Positions 44,401 through 55,870 are shown, counted from the first letter of the stretch. The stretch: 64,000 nt of DNA from Takakia lepidozioides (GCA_030704615.1 CM060733.1:70494001-70558000), one strand, 5' to 3'. Numbers and translations: made by a program. The notes: a model not told the origin generated them from the sequence alone.

Positions 44401-45182
44401 TGACTGGACCAGACACAATGATCGGAGACTTAGCAGCAGTGCCCTGTAACCTCTTCATCTCGTCCACCAGTCCATTGTACATTAACTCCGCCCAAGCGAC
44501 ATCCTCTCCCCTCAAAGCTTTCAGGATCTCCTCTGTGAATGACCTGCTCAAATACTGTTGGTTCTGTTTCATGGCAAACAGAACGTTCAATATTTGGCCA
44601 ACTTCCCTAAGCCCTGGGTACTCGGCTTTGGTACAAGCGTAACCTTGAGTTTTAAAGAAACTCCCTTCTTGGAACAAATTCCCTATCTGCAATCTTGCCC
44701 TGTGCTCATCCACATCCACATGTCCTGATGGCAAATCAAACAATTGCTGCAGGTACTGGGGAGTAATTTCTATATCTACTCCCTCACCTGAGTAACTCCC
44801 GTCCGAGGCTCAAAGTTCCTTAGCAGCTGCTGCGGTGCTGCAATTGTTTGCTTCTGCAGTATCGTGGTGCTCTTCACCCTGATATCCTCCATTCCCTCAC
44901 TCTCTTCATTCTAGACAAACAGAAAGGCTTTGTTTGAAACAGCTGAAGGAAAGCTTGCAGGGCACAGAGCATGAAGGTATGGTTGGCACAGAATGGAACA
45001 GGTAAGTGCGTGTAAGCCTGTGGGGCTTGCAAGTAACGAGTGAGAGAAAATGTACTCTCAATGCGTCCGTCCTTGCGCCACTGCGTGAGAAGTAAAGCGA
45101 GTGTAATCGTTACATCTGCCATAGCTACCAAGCTAGTGCTTTGATTGCCCCTTCCGTCGAGAGCTTGGCTATTCAGAGCCAC
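41486..45182 (-). pseudogene. Long coding region beside the LTR: unrecognised element protein with coiled coil
   Basis: Minus-strand frames in order: 44874-45182 ('TFSLTRYLQAPQAYTHLPVP'), 43961-44743 ('LPSGHVDVDEHRARLQIGNL', 'YPGLREVGQILNVLFAMKQN'), 43238-43942 (two helical segments, e.g. 'LAALREELRKEFEARLATEC'), 42566-43213 ('EADQERYILELQQTVMVNRN' and 'AELQEDVEGLQTQVDDLSSN', coiled coil), 42118-42560, and 41486-42199 ('LRSWFHSAWNNLTTQKFGPE'). About five frame changes interrupt it. The first part reads like the plant 'putative transposon protein' seen in Athila-type elements; the rest I do not recognise. It lacks reverse transcriptase, so it is either a non-autonomous element's ORF or an extra ORF 3' of pol. 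Confidence 0.5.
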
Positions 45183-45189
45183 CGACTCT

Positions 45190-45760
45190 TCCGCTCATAA
45201 CACTTCTATTTCTTGTTCTTGTTTCTTGGAGGGAACCACCTGCATGTAATTCTCACTCCTGATTGGCTGTGGACTGCTTAGTAATTCCTTAATTCCACCC
45301 CCCTCCATGGACATTTCCACTGGAATGTCCAGTAGGACACACATGTGGCATAGGTTTCCCTTTTTCTGAACTCGAAAAGGGTTCCGTTACCCTGGCACTG
45401 AATGCATTAATGGGCCCACAATTAGTATTAGTTGTTGTACCGGGTAGGTACTTTGACGGCCCGATTTGTCCTCTTGCATGATGAAACTCACTTTTGCAAT
45501 CGATGCCGCGTGTGCTTCGCCTTAGCCGCCACGTGTCCATTTCTAAACATGCCCTCTTCCCCTCTCCGCGTGGCACATTCTCCAAGTTTGACTTCCAAAC
45601 TTTTTTCTCACTTGATGGCCACTTTTCTAACGTTAATTCGCGTCCACCTGTCACTGACCCTATGGACTGTGTAAATGGGCTATGATTGTGGCACTGTGAT
45701 GGGCTGTGATAATGTGATGGGCTGTGATAGGCTGTGTCTGTGATGGGCTGTGATAGGTAT
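45190..45760 (-). mobile_element. Candidate LTR between the two coding blocks
   Basis: On the minus strand it starts 'TGTTATACCTATCACAGCCC' at about 45760 and is rich in 'cacagccc' words like the LTR at 40690-41434, but the two are not clearly the same sequence. If real, it separates the gypsy pol from the downstream ORF block as two elements. Confidence 0.3.
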
Positions 45761-45909
45761 AACACCTGTAGTTCCCGCCCTGGTCATATATGCTCGGCTT
45801 AGCGACAAGTGCTCCATACTCCGTTGGTATCACTGGCGCAGCCCGTGACTGCTTTTGCGTTTCAACATGCAAATTGCTGCAATGGTTTGTCATGGATACC
45901 ACTACCCCT

Positions 45910-47060
45910 TCAACTTATTGGCATTGACTCTTCCCAGCATCTCTTTGTTAATGGTTTGTAACATGGCGTGTTGTTATCATACATCTTCTGTATGACATAA
46001 GGTCCCTTCCATGGTGATTTAAGCTTAGAAGCTTTAATCTTCCCCTTCTTCTGCAACCAGAGAACCAAATCTCCCGTCTTAAAAGTCTTTAATTTGCCTT
46101 CATCAAACTGTTCCTTCCTCTTCATCTGAATTCTGGTCATGTTATCACTGCATCAGCACGTACTTCTTCCACATGGTATAATTCATGTTTCCTGACCTTA
46201 ATTGAATCTTCCAATTCCATTCTCTTTCCCCATTCAGTTCTCATGGTAGGTAACAAGAATTCCACTGGAAGTAAAGCTTCCATACCATAAACTAATTGGA
46301 ATGGTGTATACTTAGTGGTGACTTTATATGAAGTCCTGTATGACCACAAAGCTGTCAGCAGCTTTGTATCCCAATCCGTTCTGTTTGCATTGACTATCTT
46401 AGCCAAGATAGTACATAGTATTTTGTTGGTAGCCTCTGCCTGCCCATTACCCTGTGGGTAATACGTTGTACTCTTCCTATGCACAATCATGAACTCTTTA
46501 GTCAATAGTTCAATGGTCTCATTAATGAAGTGACTTCCCTGGTCACTGATAAATTCCAAGGGACAGCCAAATCGTGTAAGTATGTTCTCATACAGGAACC
46601 TTGCTGTGGACTTGGCTGTGTTGTCCCTCAGAGCTTTAGCTTCCACCCACTTCGTAGTATAATCAGTGGCTGTAATTATGTACTTGTTCTGTGTATTCTT
46701 GGCGGTGGGTTAATTGGTCCAACAAAGTCTAGTCCCCATTTCTGAAATGGTTCAGTAGGCATCGTAGGATGCAAAGCCATCTTCCCAGATCTCTGCAAAG
46801 GTCCTAGCCTCTGACATTCATCACAACTCTGACAATACTTGTGTACATCTTTGAACAAAGTAGGCCACCAGTAACCTGCAAGTAGTATCTTCCTACTGGT
46901 AGTCTCTTCTCCAAAATGACCTCCAGCCACTCCTTTATGAACTTCCTCCAAAACTTTATTTACTTCATGGTGGTACAAGCATCGTTTAAGTACTCCATCA
47001 GGTCCTAGCTATACATTCTGCCCCCTACCATAGTATAAGGTAAAGCCTTGATAGCGATTC
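45910..47060 (-). pseudogene. Ty3/gypsy integrase
   Basis: The zinc-binding domain (about 46979-46700) has 'VHKGVAGGHFGEE' and 'CQSCDECQRLG' (HHCC). The catalytic core follows: 'KWGLDFVGPINPP', then in another frame 'LEFISDQGSHFINETIELL' and 'YYPQGNGQAEATNKILCT' (D, D and E), then 'LVYGMEALLPVEFLLPT'. A C-terminal piece 'KASKLKSPWKGPYVIQKMYD' resembles the 'GP(Y/F)' module, without a chromodomain. It acts after reverse transcription to insert the element. Two frame changes (about 46680 and 46140) inactivate it. Confidence 0.85.
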
Positions 47061-47083
47061 TCTTCCTCTGCTCCTTACCATAA

Positions 47084-48613
47084 CTAGGTGGGCTGACCAT
47101 GAGTAAGGTAGTATCTGATTGGCCACTGCCAATCTAACCATTCATCTGCACTTCCTTGCACCTCCATTGCAAATAAACTCGCATCAGGTAATTGGTCGTC
47201 TACTCCTGTGGCGGGCTCTCCTGTTGTTAGGCGTGACAAATGATCTGCCACAAGATGCAAACGGCCAGGCTTGTAAACAACTTCGAACTCAAACTCGTGC
47301 AAGATTATTAACCACCTTGCTATCCTTCCACTTATCAAAGGTTTGTTCACCAGATATATCAGAGCCTGGTGATCCACATAAAACATAAACTTTCTTCCCA
47401 ATAGGTAATGCCTGAATTTCTTGACTGCATAAATCATTGCCAGTGCTTCTCTTTCAGTTGTGCTATAGTTCCTTTCAGCACTGTTCATCAACCTGCTAGC
47501 ATAGTACACAGGTGAATCTATATTTCCTGTAACATTTTGGGCTAACACCGCTCCCAACGCTTCTCCTGAGGCATCACAGTGAACATGAAATACTACATGC
47601 CAGTGAGGGTTAATCAGCACAGGTGTAGTTGTTACTGACAATGTAAGTTCCTCAAAAGCCTGTTGACATTCAGCTGTCCATGCAAACACTGCATCTTTCT
47701 TCAGAAGCTTGCTCAATGGTGCTGCTATCTGTGCATACCTTTTGACAAATCTTCTGTAATAACTGGTTTGTCCAAGGAATCTCCTTAGACTCTTAACATT
47801 TACTGGTGGTGGAGAGGCTTTAATGGCCTCTGTCTTCCTGGGATCCACAAGAAGTCCCCTCTTACACACAATGTGTCCCAAAAGCACCCCTGAGTTCACA
47901 CAGAAAGTACACTTCTCTGGATTCAGGCCCAGACCTCTCATCCTGCATCTGGCCAAACATAACTCCAATTTATGCAAGTGCTCATTCTTAGAGCTGTACA
48001 CACTGAAATCATCCAAGAACACCTGCATGAAATCATCCAGATACTCATGAAAAGATTCACTTATCACTCTCTGAAAGGTTGCTGGTGCATTACAAAGTCC
48101 AAAAGGCATGACTTTGTATGCATAAGCACCCCAGTCTGTGATGAAAGCTGTCTTTCCCTGGTCTTTCTGCCACTTGCACTTGATTATAACCACTGAAGCC
48201 ATCCATGAATGAGTACATCTCATGGCCTGCCACAGTGTCCAATACCGCTTCTGTGAATGGCAAAGGGAAAGGATCTTTCTTCGTGCAAGCATTCAACTTC
48301 TTATAGTTCACACAAACTCTCAGTTTACCATTCTTCTTGGGAACTATCACAATGGTGACAACCAAGTTGTATACTCTATCGGGTATATAAACTTAGCCTC
48401 AGCCAACTTCTTGATCTCTTCTCCAACCTTCTGTGCATAGTTGGGATTCATTCTGTACCTTGCCTGTTTGATTGGTACTGACCCTGGTTCCAGTTCAATC
48501 TTATGCTGACAGATCTCAGGTGGTATCCCTTTTAGATCCTCGTAGCTCCAAGCAAATACATCTCTGTATTTGATGAACAAACTCTTAGCTTCCTCAAAGA
48601 ATTCTGGCTCCAA
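47084..48613 (-). pseudogene. Ty3/gypsy reverse transcriptase and RNase H
   Basis: Starts 'YRDVFAWSYEDLKGIPPEIC', continues 'KLRVCVNYKKLNACTKKDPF' and 'YSFMDGFSGYNQ', shifts frame near 48370 and 48240, then gives 'YAYKVMPFGLCNAPATFQRV' and the catalytic 'MQVFLDDFSVYS' (F.DD intact). RNase H has 'HVHCDASGEALGAVLAQ' and 'TEREALAMIYAVKKFRHYL' with 'FYVDHQALIYL'. The wording is close to the Athila/Tat side of plant gypsy elements rather than chromoviruses; this is judged by eye. It copies element RNA to DNA. Damage is limited to a few frame changes, so it is fairly young. Confidence 0.9.
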
Positions 48614-48639
48614 ATCAGCCCTACCTTCACCATCCTCGG

Positions 48640-49912
48640 TTCCTCTTCAGTTCCCACATTCACTTCTCTCACCTGCTCATCAGCTGTGATTGTCCAACCA
48701 GTCACCACTTCATCCTGTAAACTCACAGTGGCTGGTTCCTCTAGGATTTCCATTTCTCCTTCTCTTTCTTCATAGAAATGTGGTGGGTAACTGCTTGTTT
48801 CACCTTCAATTGGTGTTGCTGTCACTACACCACAGCAGATACCTTTTAAACAACTTAGGCCTTCCAGCTGCATCTCTGCAACCTGCTCCCACTCTGGGTG
48901 TGCAGCGAACAGGGTAGCTTCCTGCTCCTCATCCAGTCCTCCCCTCCAGTCATACTCCCTGACCCCTCGAGGTCTTCTCGTAGCAGGTAATCTACTAGAT
49001 TTCTTAGTGGTAATTTGTATCTTGTGCATCCCATCATGCACAGTTAGTAACTGGGAATTCCAGTCATGGAATACCCTGGCCTGTTTCAGCCACGGACGTC
49101 CCAACAATAAGGAGTAAGCTTCCATGACTTCATCCATTTTCAACACAGTTACTGTGATCATAAAGATCATCTTTTGAATCTGTATCTTAACTCCTCTTAT
49201 CAATCCCAATGGCTGTACACTTCTTTGATCTGCCATTGTTACTGTAAATGGGGCTGGTTTCATGTTACTTAGACCAAGCTTCTGCCTAATTGGTCTGTCA
49301 TGATATTCACTCCAGAGCCTCCATCTATCAGTACATCAGTTAGTTCTGTACTTCCAATTCTCAATTGGATTACTGGCATAGAATCATCAAAGTCCATGAC
49401 TGTTTCTCGCCCTTCCGGCTTCACATTATAACTGGTCACCTTGCTGTTCAGGTCTGTGTTCCCTCACATGGGCAATTCGATTGATTGCTTGATACAGCCT
49501 GTGTCTACAATAAGGTGCCATAGCCAATAGCTGTCCAATGGTAATCTCCGCATATTACTTCAGCCAAAGTCCCTTCATTACTCTGCATGTCTGCAGCTTC
49601 TTTCTTCCCTTCATCCTCACTCACTTCCTCTTCTCTTTCAGAATCAGAGGAATCTGCCATAGGAATATCAGTACTCTTCTGCATTTCCCTTATGGTATCT
49701 GCCACTTCTTTGTGCAGTTCCTTCTCATCTCTCCAAGCCTCATCATCTTCAGGCACATCACTGCCATCTTCATTATCATCATCTTCCTCATCTACTGGAG
49801 GTATTAGTTTGGCTTTGCTTCTCGTTACTATCATTGTACTTACTTCTGGTACAACACATGGCCTAACCATGTGAGCTGCCACCACTGGCCCCTCATTCAC
49901 ATGAGCTCTCAT
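48640..49912 (-). pseudogene. Ty3/gypsy protease region
   Basis: 49505-49912 is an acidic linker ('PVDEEDDDNEDGSDVPEDDE') before the protease. Near 49340 the minus strand reads 'LIDGGSGVNIMTD', the aspartic protease active site (D-[ST/G]-G type), followed by 'SVQPLGLIRGVKIQI' and 'AYSLLLGRPWLKQARVFHDW', the usual protease C-terminal 'LGRPWL' motif. A further acidic linker leads to reverse transcriptase. Frame changes lie near 49505 and 49265. Confidence 0.75.
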
Positions 49913-50904
49913 CTCATTCTGGTGTCTGATCCAGAATGGACAGGCTGCCTTGCGATGGCCTGCCTGATTACAATAGTAACACAGTTCTTCCCCATTAGGT
50001 CCTCGCCCTTGGTCTAGGAATTGTTTCTGTAATCCTGATTCCCTGGCTGGTAATTCCCCCTTGGATTACCCTGATAGTTGCCTCTGGAATTTCCTTGGTA
50101 ATTCCCTCTTGAATTACCTCTCCCTTCCATGCCATTGTTATAACCACCAGGCCTACCATAGTGGTCCTGATCACTGTTTCTTCTTGGCTGGGGCTGCACT
50201 TGATGCACCCTTACTTGCCTAGGTTCTCTAGCTGCTGTCCTTCTGTTGTAGTAACAATTCTTAGTAGAATGGTTATCCATTTTACAGATAGTACAGTGTT
50301 TCTCCTTCATGTGGCATTCAGTGGTGGTATGGCCTTCATTCTGGCACTTTGCACACCAAACACCCTTCCTCCAATGTGTTGCAGCCTCTGTGGCATACTT
50401 CTTCAAGATTTCTTCTAATCTTTTCTCATAGTTATCCCTCTTCAACTTCTCCTTCTCTTACTCTTCCCTTTCAACTTGCTCTTCTTCCTCATCTGACTCA
50501 TCCTTAGAGTCCTCATCATCCCTTTTCTCTCTCCTGAGCGTTCCCAATTGCTCAATTCTGTTCGATATTTCAAATGCCTCCTCCACTGTATTATGGGGTA
50601 ACATATCCACTTTCTTTTGCAACTCTGGTCTTAGTCCACTCACAAACCAAGTCTTCTGTAAACTTGGTGCTGGTACAACAGCTAGCTTTTTCATCATCAA
50701 TTCCATTTTTTCCATATACTCCTCAACAATTTCATGCTTCTTTTGCTTTAACTGTTGTAAACTTCCATACACTTCATCCTCAATTTTACTTATCCTGAAC
50801 CTATTTCGGAATGCTGTATTCAAGCCATTCCAGGTTAGGAAATGATTATCAAGGAATCTTGCATACCATTCACTTGCTTTCTTGATAAGTGAACAAGGAA
50901 ACTC
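49913..50904 (-). pseudogene. Ty3/gypsy Gag, N-terminally truncated
   Basis: Begins inside the retrotransposon gag domain ('FRISKIEDEVYGSLQQLKQK', 'LVSGLRPELQKKVDML'-type wording), passes one in-frame TAA (50460-50458), and continues to two CCHC-like knuckles ('CAKCQNEGHTTTECHMKEKH', 'CTICKMDNHSTKNC') and a third ('CYYCNQAGHRKAACPFW') after a frame change near 50014. Gag packages element RNA. Homology stops abruptly at 50904, where transposase copy B begins on the other strand. No 5' LTR or gag N-terminus was found beyond. Confidence 0.8.
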
Positions 50905-51749
50905 ATTCCAAAATTACGGGCGATGGGAGGAATGGCTGGATTCAAAAGCGAGTTGCGAGGAATTGATTGGGAATCTTTGAAGCAGATGCCTGTGAAGTTC
51001 TTGCCAGAGACTTTTGATGGCGATATCCTATTCGAGCTGCCTCCTCCTCCGCGAGTTGGAGGTGTAACAATCATGATGCATGGAATGGACAAGAAACACG
51101 ACGGGCACCCGTGGTGCAGAACAAAAACATCCAATATTCATAATGATGACAAGCTTGTTTTCAGGAGAACAGTTTGCAATGGACACCTTAGGTGTGATAA
51201 TTTGAATTGCAAACACTTTCTTCAGTTTGGGGTTCATAATCAAAGCGAATGGGAGGGTCTGGCGGAAAATCCATTTCAGCCTGAGACTGCCCCTCCACCG
51301 GCAAACACTTTCGTCTGCAAATTCTGCAAACTTGTGCCATCCTGCTTGGCGCTCTGCGGAGCAAGAATGTACTATGTTGTCCACCGTTTGAAAACAATGA
51401 CAAGAGCTTGTGTGCATTTCGGATTCCATAACCATCCTGTCTCAAAGGGGGATTACAGGGAGAGTGTTGAGACAGTATCGAGGTTGATTAAACAGGAGTT
51501 GGGGGTGAAACCCATCCGCAACAACATCTACAATTGCTCTTGGCGTAAGCAAGTCCTTCTTGGAAAGCCATATTTTGAGTGAAGGGGATTCTGTGGGGGA
51601 CTAAACTTGACGGTGCAGCATTGGACCTGGTCATGGATCATTTCTCCACTTTAAGTTCACCGAACATTCGGCATCAGATCAATGCATTGAGAATGGGCTC
51701 TGGGATTAGAGGCTACATAGACAATATTTTGGAATTGAAACGAGTGAGT
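50905..51749 (+). pseudogene. Mutator-like transposase, copy B, N-terminal half
   Basis: Nearly identical in DNA to copy C (about 59972-60757). Reads 'MGGMAGFKSELRGIDWESLK', 'KFLPETFDGDILFELPPPPR', 'MDKKHDGHPWCRTKTSN', 'RRTVCNGHLRCDNLNCKHF', 'FVCKFCKLVPSCLALCGARM' and 'ACVHFGFHNHPVSKGDYRES', a zinc-binding block of GCM/FLYWCH-like pattern. It keeps a CGA where copy C has a TGA stop, and 49 bases that copy C lacks. It stops at 51578-51580 (TGA) and resumes in another frame ('LVMDHFSTLSSPNIRHQINA'). Similarity ends at 'aaacgagtgag', a splice-donor-like site. Confidence 0.8.
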
Positions 51750-52446
51750 TCTAAAATACTTAGACTTAGATGCAGAGGAAGCGGGGATACATTGTACTTA
51801 CTCTGAGTCAGACTGAACTGTATTCTTTTAATATTCATTTTCATACTATCTGGAAAACGTTGAATCCCCTTCCTCCACCGTAGTTGAACCTTTAGAACAA
51901 ATAATAATCACAGAATCAACTTTCATTTAAATTGCAATATGTATGAATCCATCTCACAAACCTCCCTGACTCTTCTCATATCCATTGTGCATTCATCTAT
52001 AGTGTATTCATGCGTGCTCCATTCATGAATTTTTTCCTTTGTTCAACATCCATTGTACATTCATCCTCTGTACTCTTTAATCCACCCCACAAACCTTCCA
52101 CACTCATTTCATATACGTTGTGCATTCGTCAAAAGTTTTGGTCATGCATCTTCCTGTCATGAATTTTTGTCATTGCTCAACATCCATTATACATTAATCC
52201 ATTTACTCTTATCCATCCCTCATTCATCCATCTACATTCATTTTTCACACTCATCCATCTGTTTATCATCCAACTGTACATTCATCCATCCTTTATTCAA
52301 TGCCTTTTATTATGTCGTCCAGCTTGTTTCCGCGGTAAAGGGTGCCAATCCGCGGGAATACCCTCCACTTCTTTCTGGGCGCGTGGTGACGCGGCCTTCA
52401 TGTGTGATGACGTGGAGTGAGCCCCATGACGTGGCATTTGCGCAAG
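51750..52446. other. Spacer with 'cattcatcc'-type low-complexity sequence
   Basis: 51955-52310 is dense in 'cattcat' and 'catccat' words without strict periodicity. No gene is seen. Confidence 0.45.
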
Positions 52447-52510
52447 GTGACATGGCGTGAGCGCAGTTGCGCTCACGCGCTCACGTGACCAGGCTCACGC
52501 CGAGGCATCC
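52447..52510. repeat. Palindromic left end of the composite element
   Basis: 'gtgacatggcgtgagcg' (52447-52463) is followed by 'cagttgcgctcacgcgctca'. It forms 'gcgtgagcgca/ttgcgctcacgc'-type hairpins. The 17-mer occurs as its reverse complement at 63528-63544. Confidence 0.6.
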
Positions 52511-52512
52511 CT

Positions 52513-52842
52513 GGCAGCCCATGACACGTATCAGGGAATTCCACATGAGCTTCTGGGATTCCGTATCCTCGGATTGCATGTCACAAACTGCAATTGTCAT
52601 AACTCGTTGGTACACTGGATCGTAGACATGACAAGCCATTGTCGTCCAATCCTTCACTCGTTTCACATGATCAAACATAAGAAAACAGTTCTGCAAGTCC
52701 CCAGTCTTCTGCATCCGCTTCACGAGGCTAACCCCACTGCCCTCCTCAACAGTCGACATTTTGAAAAGAAAAACTTTGATGGCACCTTGACCTGGGAATA
52801 CATTGTCTTGGATGTAATCATACAACAGCCTTGTCTTTTGGT
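52513..52842 (-). pseudogene. Mutator-like transposase, copy B, C-terminal fragment (inverted)
   Basis: The minus strand reads 'YDYIQDNVFPGQGAIKVFLF', 'GSGVSLVKRMQKTGDLQNCF', 'LMFDHVKRVKDWTTMACHVY' and 'AVCDMQSEDTESQKLMWNSL'. It is about 98% identical in DNA to 60768-61070 of copy C and starts exactly where the copy B N-terminal half stops. It ends at 'gtcatgggctgcca' next to the palindromic end. Upstream it is fused in frame to the last exon of the methyltransferase-like gene. Confidence 0.8.
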
Positions 52843-55009
52843 TTGCGGCCCGCCTTCTTTCCCTTCTGCGGCGTTCCCTGAGCATCAGGCCACGCTGGAT
52901 ACACCTATGGCTGGCCACTAAAAAGTCAGGGGATAGGGACTCGGCCGCGTGAAGTGCCATTGCTTCGGCATAAACAGGAAGCAGAAAATTGGAAAGGGGG
53001 CTATCGAAAACAGACTCGCCAGAAATGACTGTATCTCCTGAAGATCCACCGCTGCCTTTCCTGAAAGACAGCCTGAAAAAGTTATTACTGTAACTTTGAT
53101 GTTATTGAGAAATTGAGTATGGCTCCCAAAGAGGGTTTAGCACTTACTCACATGAAAAGTCGTTGTCGACCTGCTTATCTTCGGGATCGTCATCATTTCG
53201 AATTTGAATCCGATCAGTCTGTGTGCCTGAAGTGGAGCCAGACAAAAGGGGGAGGAGCACTGTGTTGTAGAGGTCAGAATCACCCTCCATGCCAAAAAGG
53301 CTTCTTCCGCCTGCCTTGCATGCATGGTAAGTTGCTCCTGCCAGACAGGAGGACATGAACAGTTGGTGGGGGGGATTTAAGCAGATGAAACTGTTGAAAA
53401 GAAAACCAATTCGGAAGGGAAAGAACGAACCTGTGGACACAGAAAGATCGACCACCCGTGCAGAGCGGGGCTGCATGACTCCAACAGTATTTGCATGAAC
53501 GCTGGGGACTTTTCCTTTGCACCTCTCCAGGGAGTGCCATCTGGTCTCTTCAGAGTCTGACTAGACTGCATGAAGTTGTACAAAATGTCATCGACATGGG
53601 GCTCATAGGGGGGGTTGACGAAACAACCCTGGTCAGAAATCTCAAAGTTGCGGATGGAGGATGGTGTCTTTGAGGTGCGAATCCTCCGTAGGCAGATCGC
53701 CTCGAACATCCTCGTCTGCCAAAGATAGCAGGTTAGTGTGGTAAACACAATCTATAGTGGAAGTGTGTACATCGGCTATTCAGAAACTCAGATACAAAAA
53801 AATCATGAATCGGTGATGATCGGTGTCGATCATAAACACATTCTACTAGAGTGGAGCTGCAGAGAACATTGAAACTCATCATGAAAGCACAAGTAGAAGG
53901 GAGACGGCATACCAACTGACCAGGAAACCCCCTTTCACAAGGTAGAGGCTGTTCACACAATTCCATGTGCGCAAAACTTCAAACCCTGAAGACTTGAGGT
54001 ATGATGCCAATGCCCGACGACTATCATTGTCACATGACTGAAAAAGCAGAAGTGTCCCTGCATCAGAGAGGAAGTCGTTACAGAACCCGAAACCCAACTC
54101 CAGTAGTTGTCCTCGAATTTGTTCCCAGCCTGGCGTCTTGCCTTTGGAAGAACTCCTGGCACAGCCTGGCCATCCGGGATGTCGAGAATGACAATGTCAG
54201 CCGCATAAGTTTTCTGCACACCGCACACGAAGGTGGGACCTGTGCTCACCTGCAACAGACATGTTTTTTATAAGAAAGATGGCAAGAATATTTTCAAAGA
54301 ACGAGACTGAAATACTGCCAACGAAACTTTCAGAGAAAAAGAAAAGAAACTGGAATTCTCACCAGATTGAGGAATGAGATTATATTGTCCCAGGTAGGGG
54401 ATGGCACCCCAGTGTATCCTCTCTTTCGACTCTGCATCATCGACAGCCAACCCTCATTAACAATTTTCATCTCTCCTGCCGAATCAGAACGGGAAGGGTG
54501 TGGCTTGGCATCGAACACGCACTGAACAGTGCGGGTATATTTTCCAGCAGTAAAGTCCTGCCCACTCTCCATCTCCTTTTCTTTCTCCTTCCCCTTGTCC
54601 TTTTCCTTCTCTTTGGACTTGTCTTTGTCCTTTGGCTTTGCTGGTGAGATGGCTATGACAGCCAATGTTGCTATGTTTCGTTGGTACTCTTCGTCAGTCA
54701 AAGGCGCCAGCATCTCAGCGTTATTGTTCAAGTATTTCATATGTTGTTCTTGAAAGGTCGTGTGCTCCGGTGGGCAGTCAAGGTACCACCCACAGTCTCT
54801 GAAGTGAGAAGGACTCCAGTCCTTCAATATCCCTGCAGTATACATGGTTGGATCGTTTGCAGGGTCTGACCACATGTCAAGATAGTATGGAATTCCGCTC
54901 AGGTGATTTCCTTCCATAAGCACATATTTCGTGTACCTGAAAAAAGGAGATAAATCCCAACCCACAAAAGCGCTCAGTGAGTAAGATGCAAGTAGAACAG
55001 AATGAAAAA

Positions 55010-55870
55010 AACATAGATTGAAATGGCTCTGAGAACTGCTCCAAGGACCTTTCAGGACCACACGAATGCTGCAGATGTGAATGTCGTCAACGCCATTCAA
55101 AACATTCCATTCAATGATACTATAAATACACCCTAATCCAGGTGAATGCAAACTATCGTTTTTGAATGACACAGACATAGAAGTGAATGTCGTCAACGAC
55201 ATTCACCAATCAAGCCTAATTATTCCTTAAATGAAGCAAAATGACATGATGGAAATCATAAACTCGAGTAAGGAACCCTCGAGGAAAACTCAATGCACAT
55301 TCATAACGAACATATCACTGAGAACCTCACAACAACACTGTATGTGAATGGCGTCAACGCCATTCAAAAAAATACCAACAAGGAACCAATTACTTAGCTC
55401 CCAATCCATGTAAATTCGAATTGTCGCTGTTGAATAATACAGACACAGAAGTGAATGTCGTCAACGACATTCACTTTGGATTTCTCATAACAGAGCTTAT
55501 CAAGCCTCCAGATTCCTCGCAAGAGGCAAAAACAATGCATAACAACTGAATGTCTGCATTGACATTCAGCAAAATGAAGTGAGAAACCCTCACTGTAACC
55601 TCTATGGACATTACAAAAATTTACATAACTCTGAGGACCTCTCAAAAACTCCGGATGTGAATGTCGTCAACGCCATTCAAGGACATTATCAATTCTAATC
55701 AGGGACACTAGAATTACACCCCCTAACCAGGTGAATTCATATACTCGCTTAAGAATGACTCAGACAAAGAAGTGAATGTTGTCAACGACATTCAATCTGG
55801 ATCTATGAATGCAATCCTTATGAAGCCACATTTTTTCCCAAAAAAGCAGTAGAGTTTCAAGTATAACATT
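55010..55870. repeat. Intronic ~290-bp tandem repeat with paired palindromes
   Basis: Three units begin near 55020, 55316 and 55612. Each has a first palindrome 'gtgaatgtcgtcaacgccat' (55077, 55341, 55657), a diverged middle with 'aggtgaat' and 'cagaca.agaagtg', and a second palindrome 'gaatgtcgtcaacgacattc' (55180, 55453, 55774). The stem is nine bases with a two-base loop. An extra degenerate copy lies at 55547. The array fills the intron between the 55876 and 54940 exon ends. Confidence 0.85.

Noticed and set aside
43961-44743. Envelope-like protein because of its place after pol
   Set aside because: No signal peptide or membrane segment was seen; the wording is closer to plant transposon-protein/gag-type regions and coiled coil.
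45289-45765. 158-codon minus-strand frame rich in His, Ser and Pro
   Set aside because: It is the translation of 'cacagccca' repeats typical of the LTR-like segment.
53530-53690. 'CFVNPPYEP' as the methyltransferase catalytic motif
   Set aside because: It lies between the probable motif IV (DIPDG) and motif I rather than at the catalytic position of the beta-class order; kept as an alternative only.
55010-55870. CRISPR-like reading of the spaced palindromes
   Set aside because: The sequence is plant nuclear, spacers are homologous to each other and 90-165 bp long, and no cas-like gene is present.
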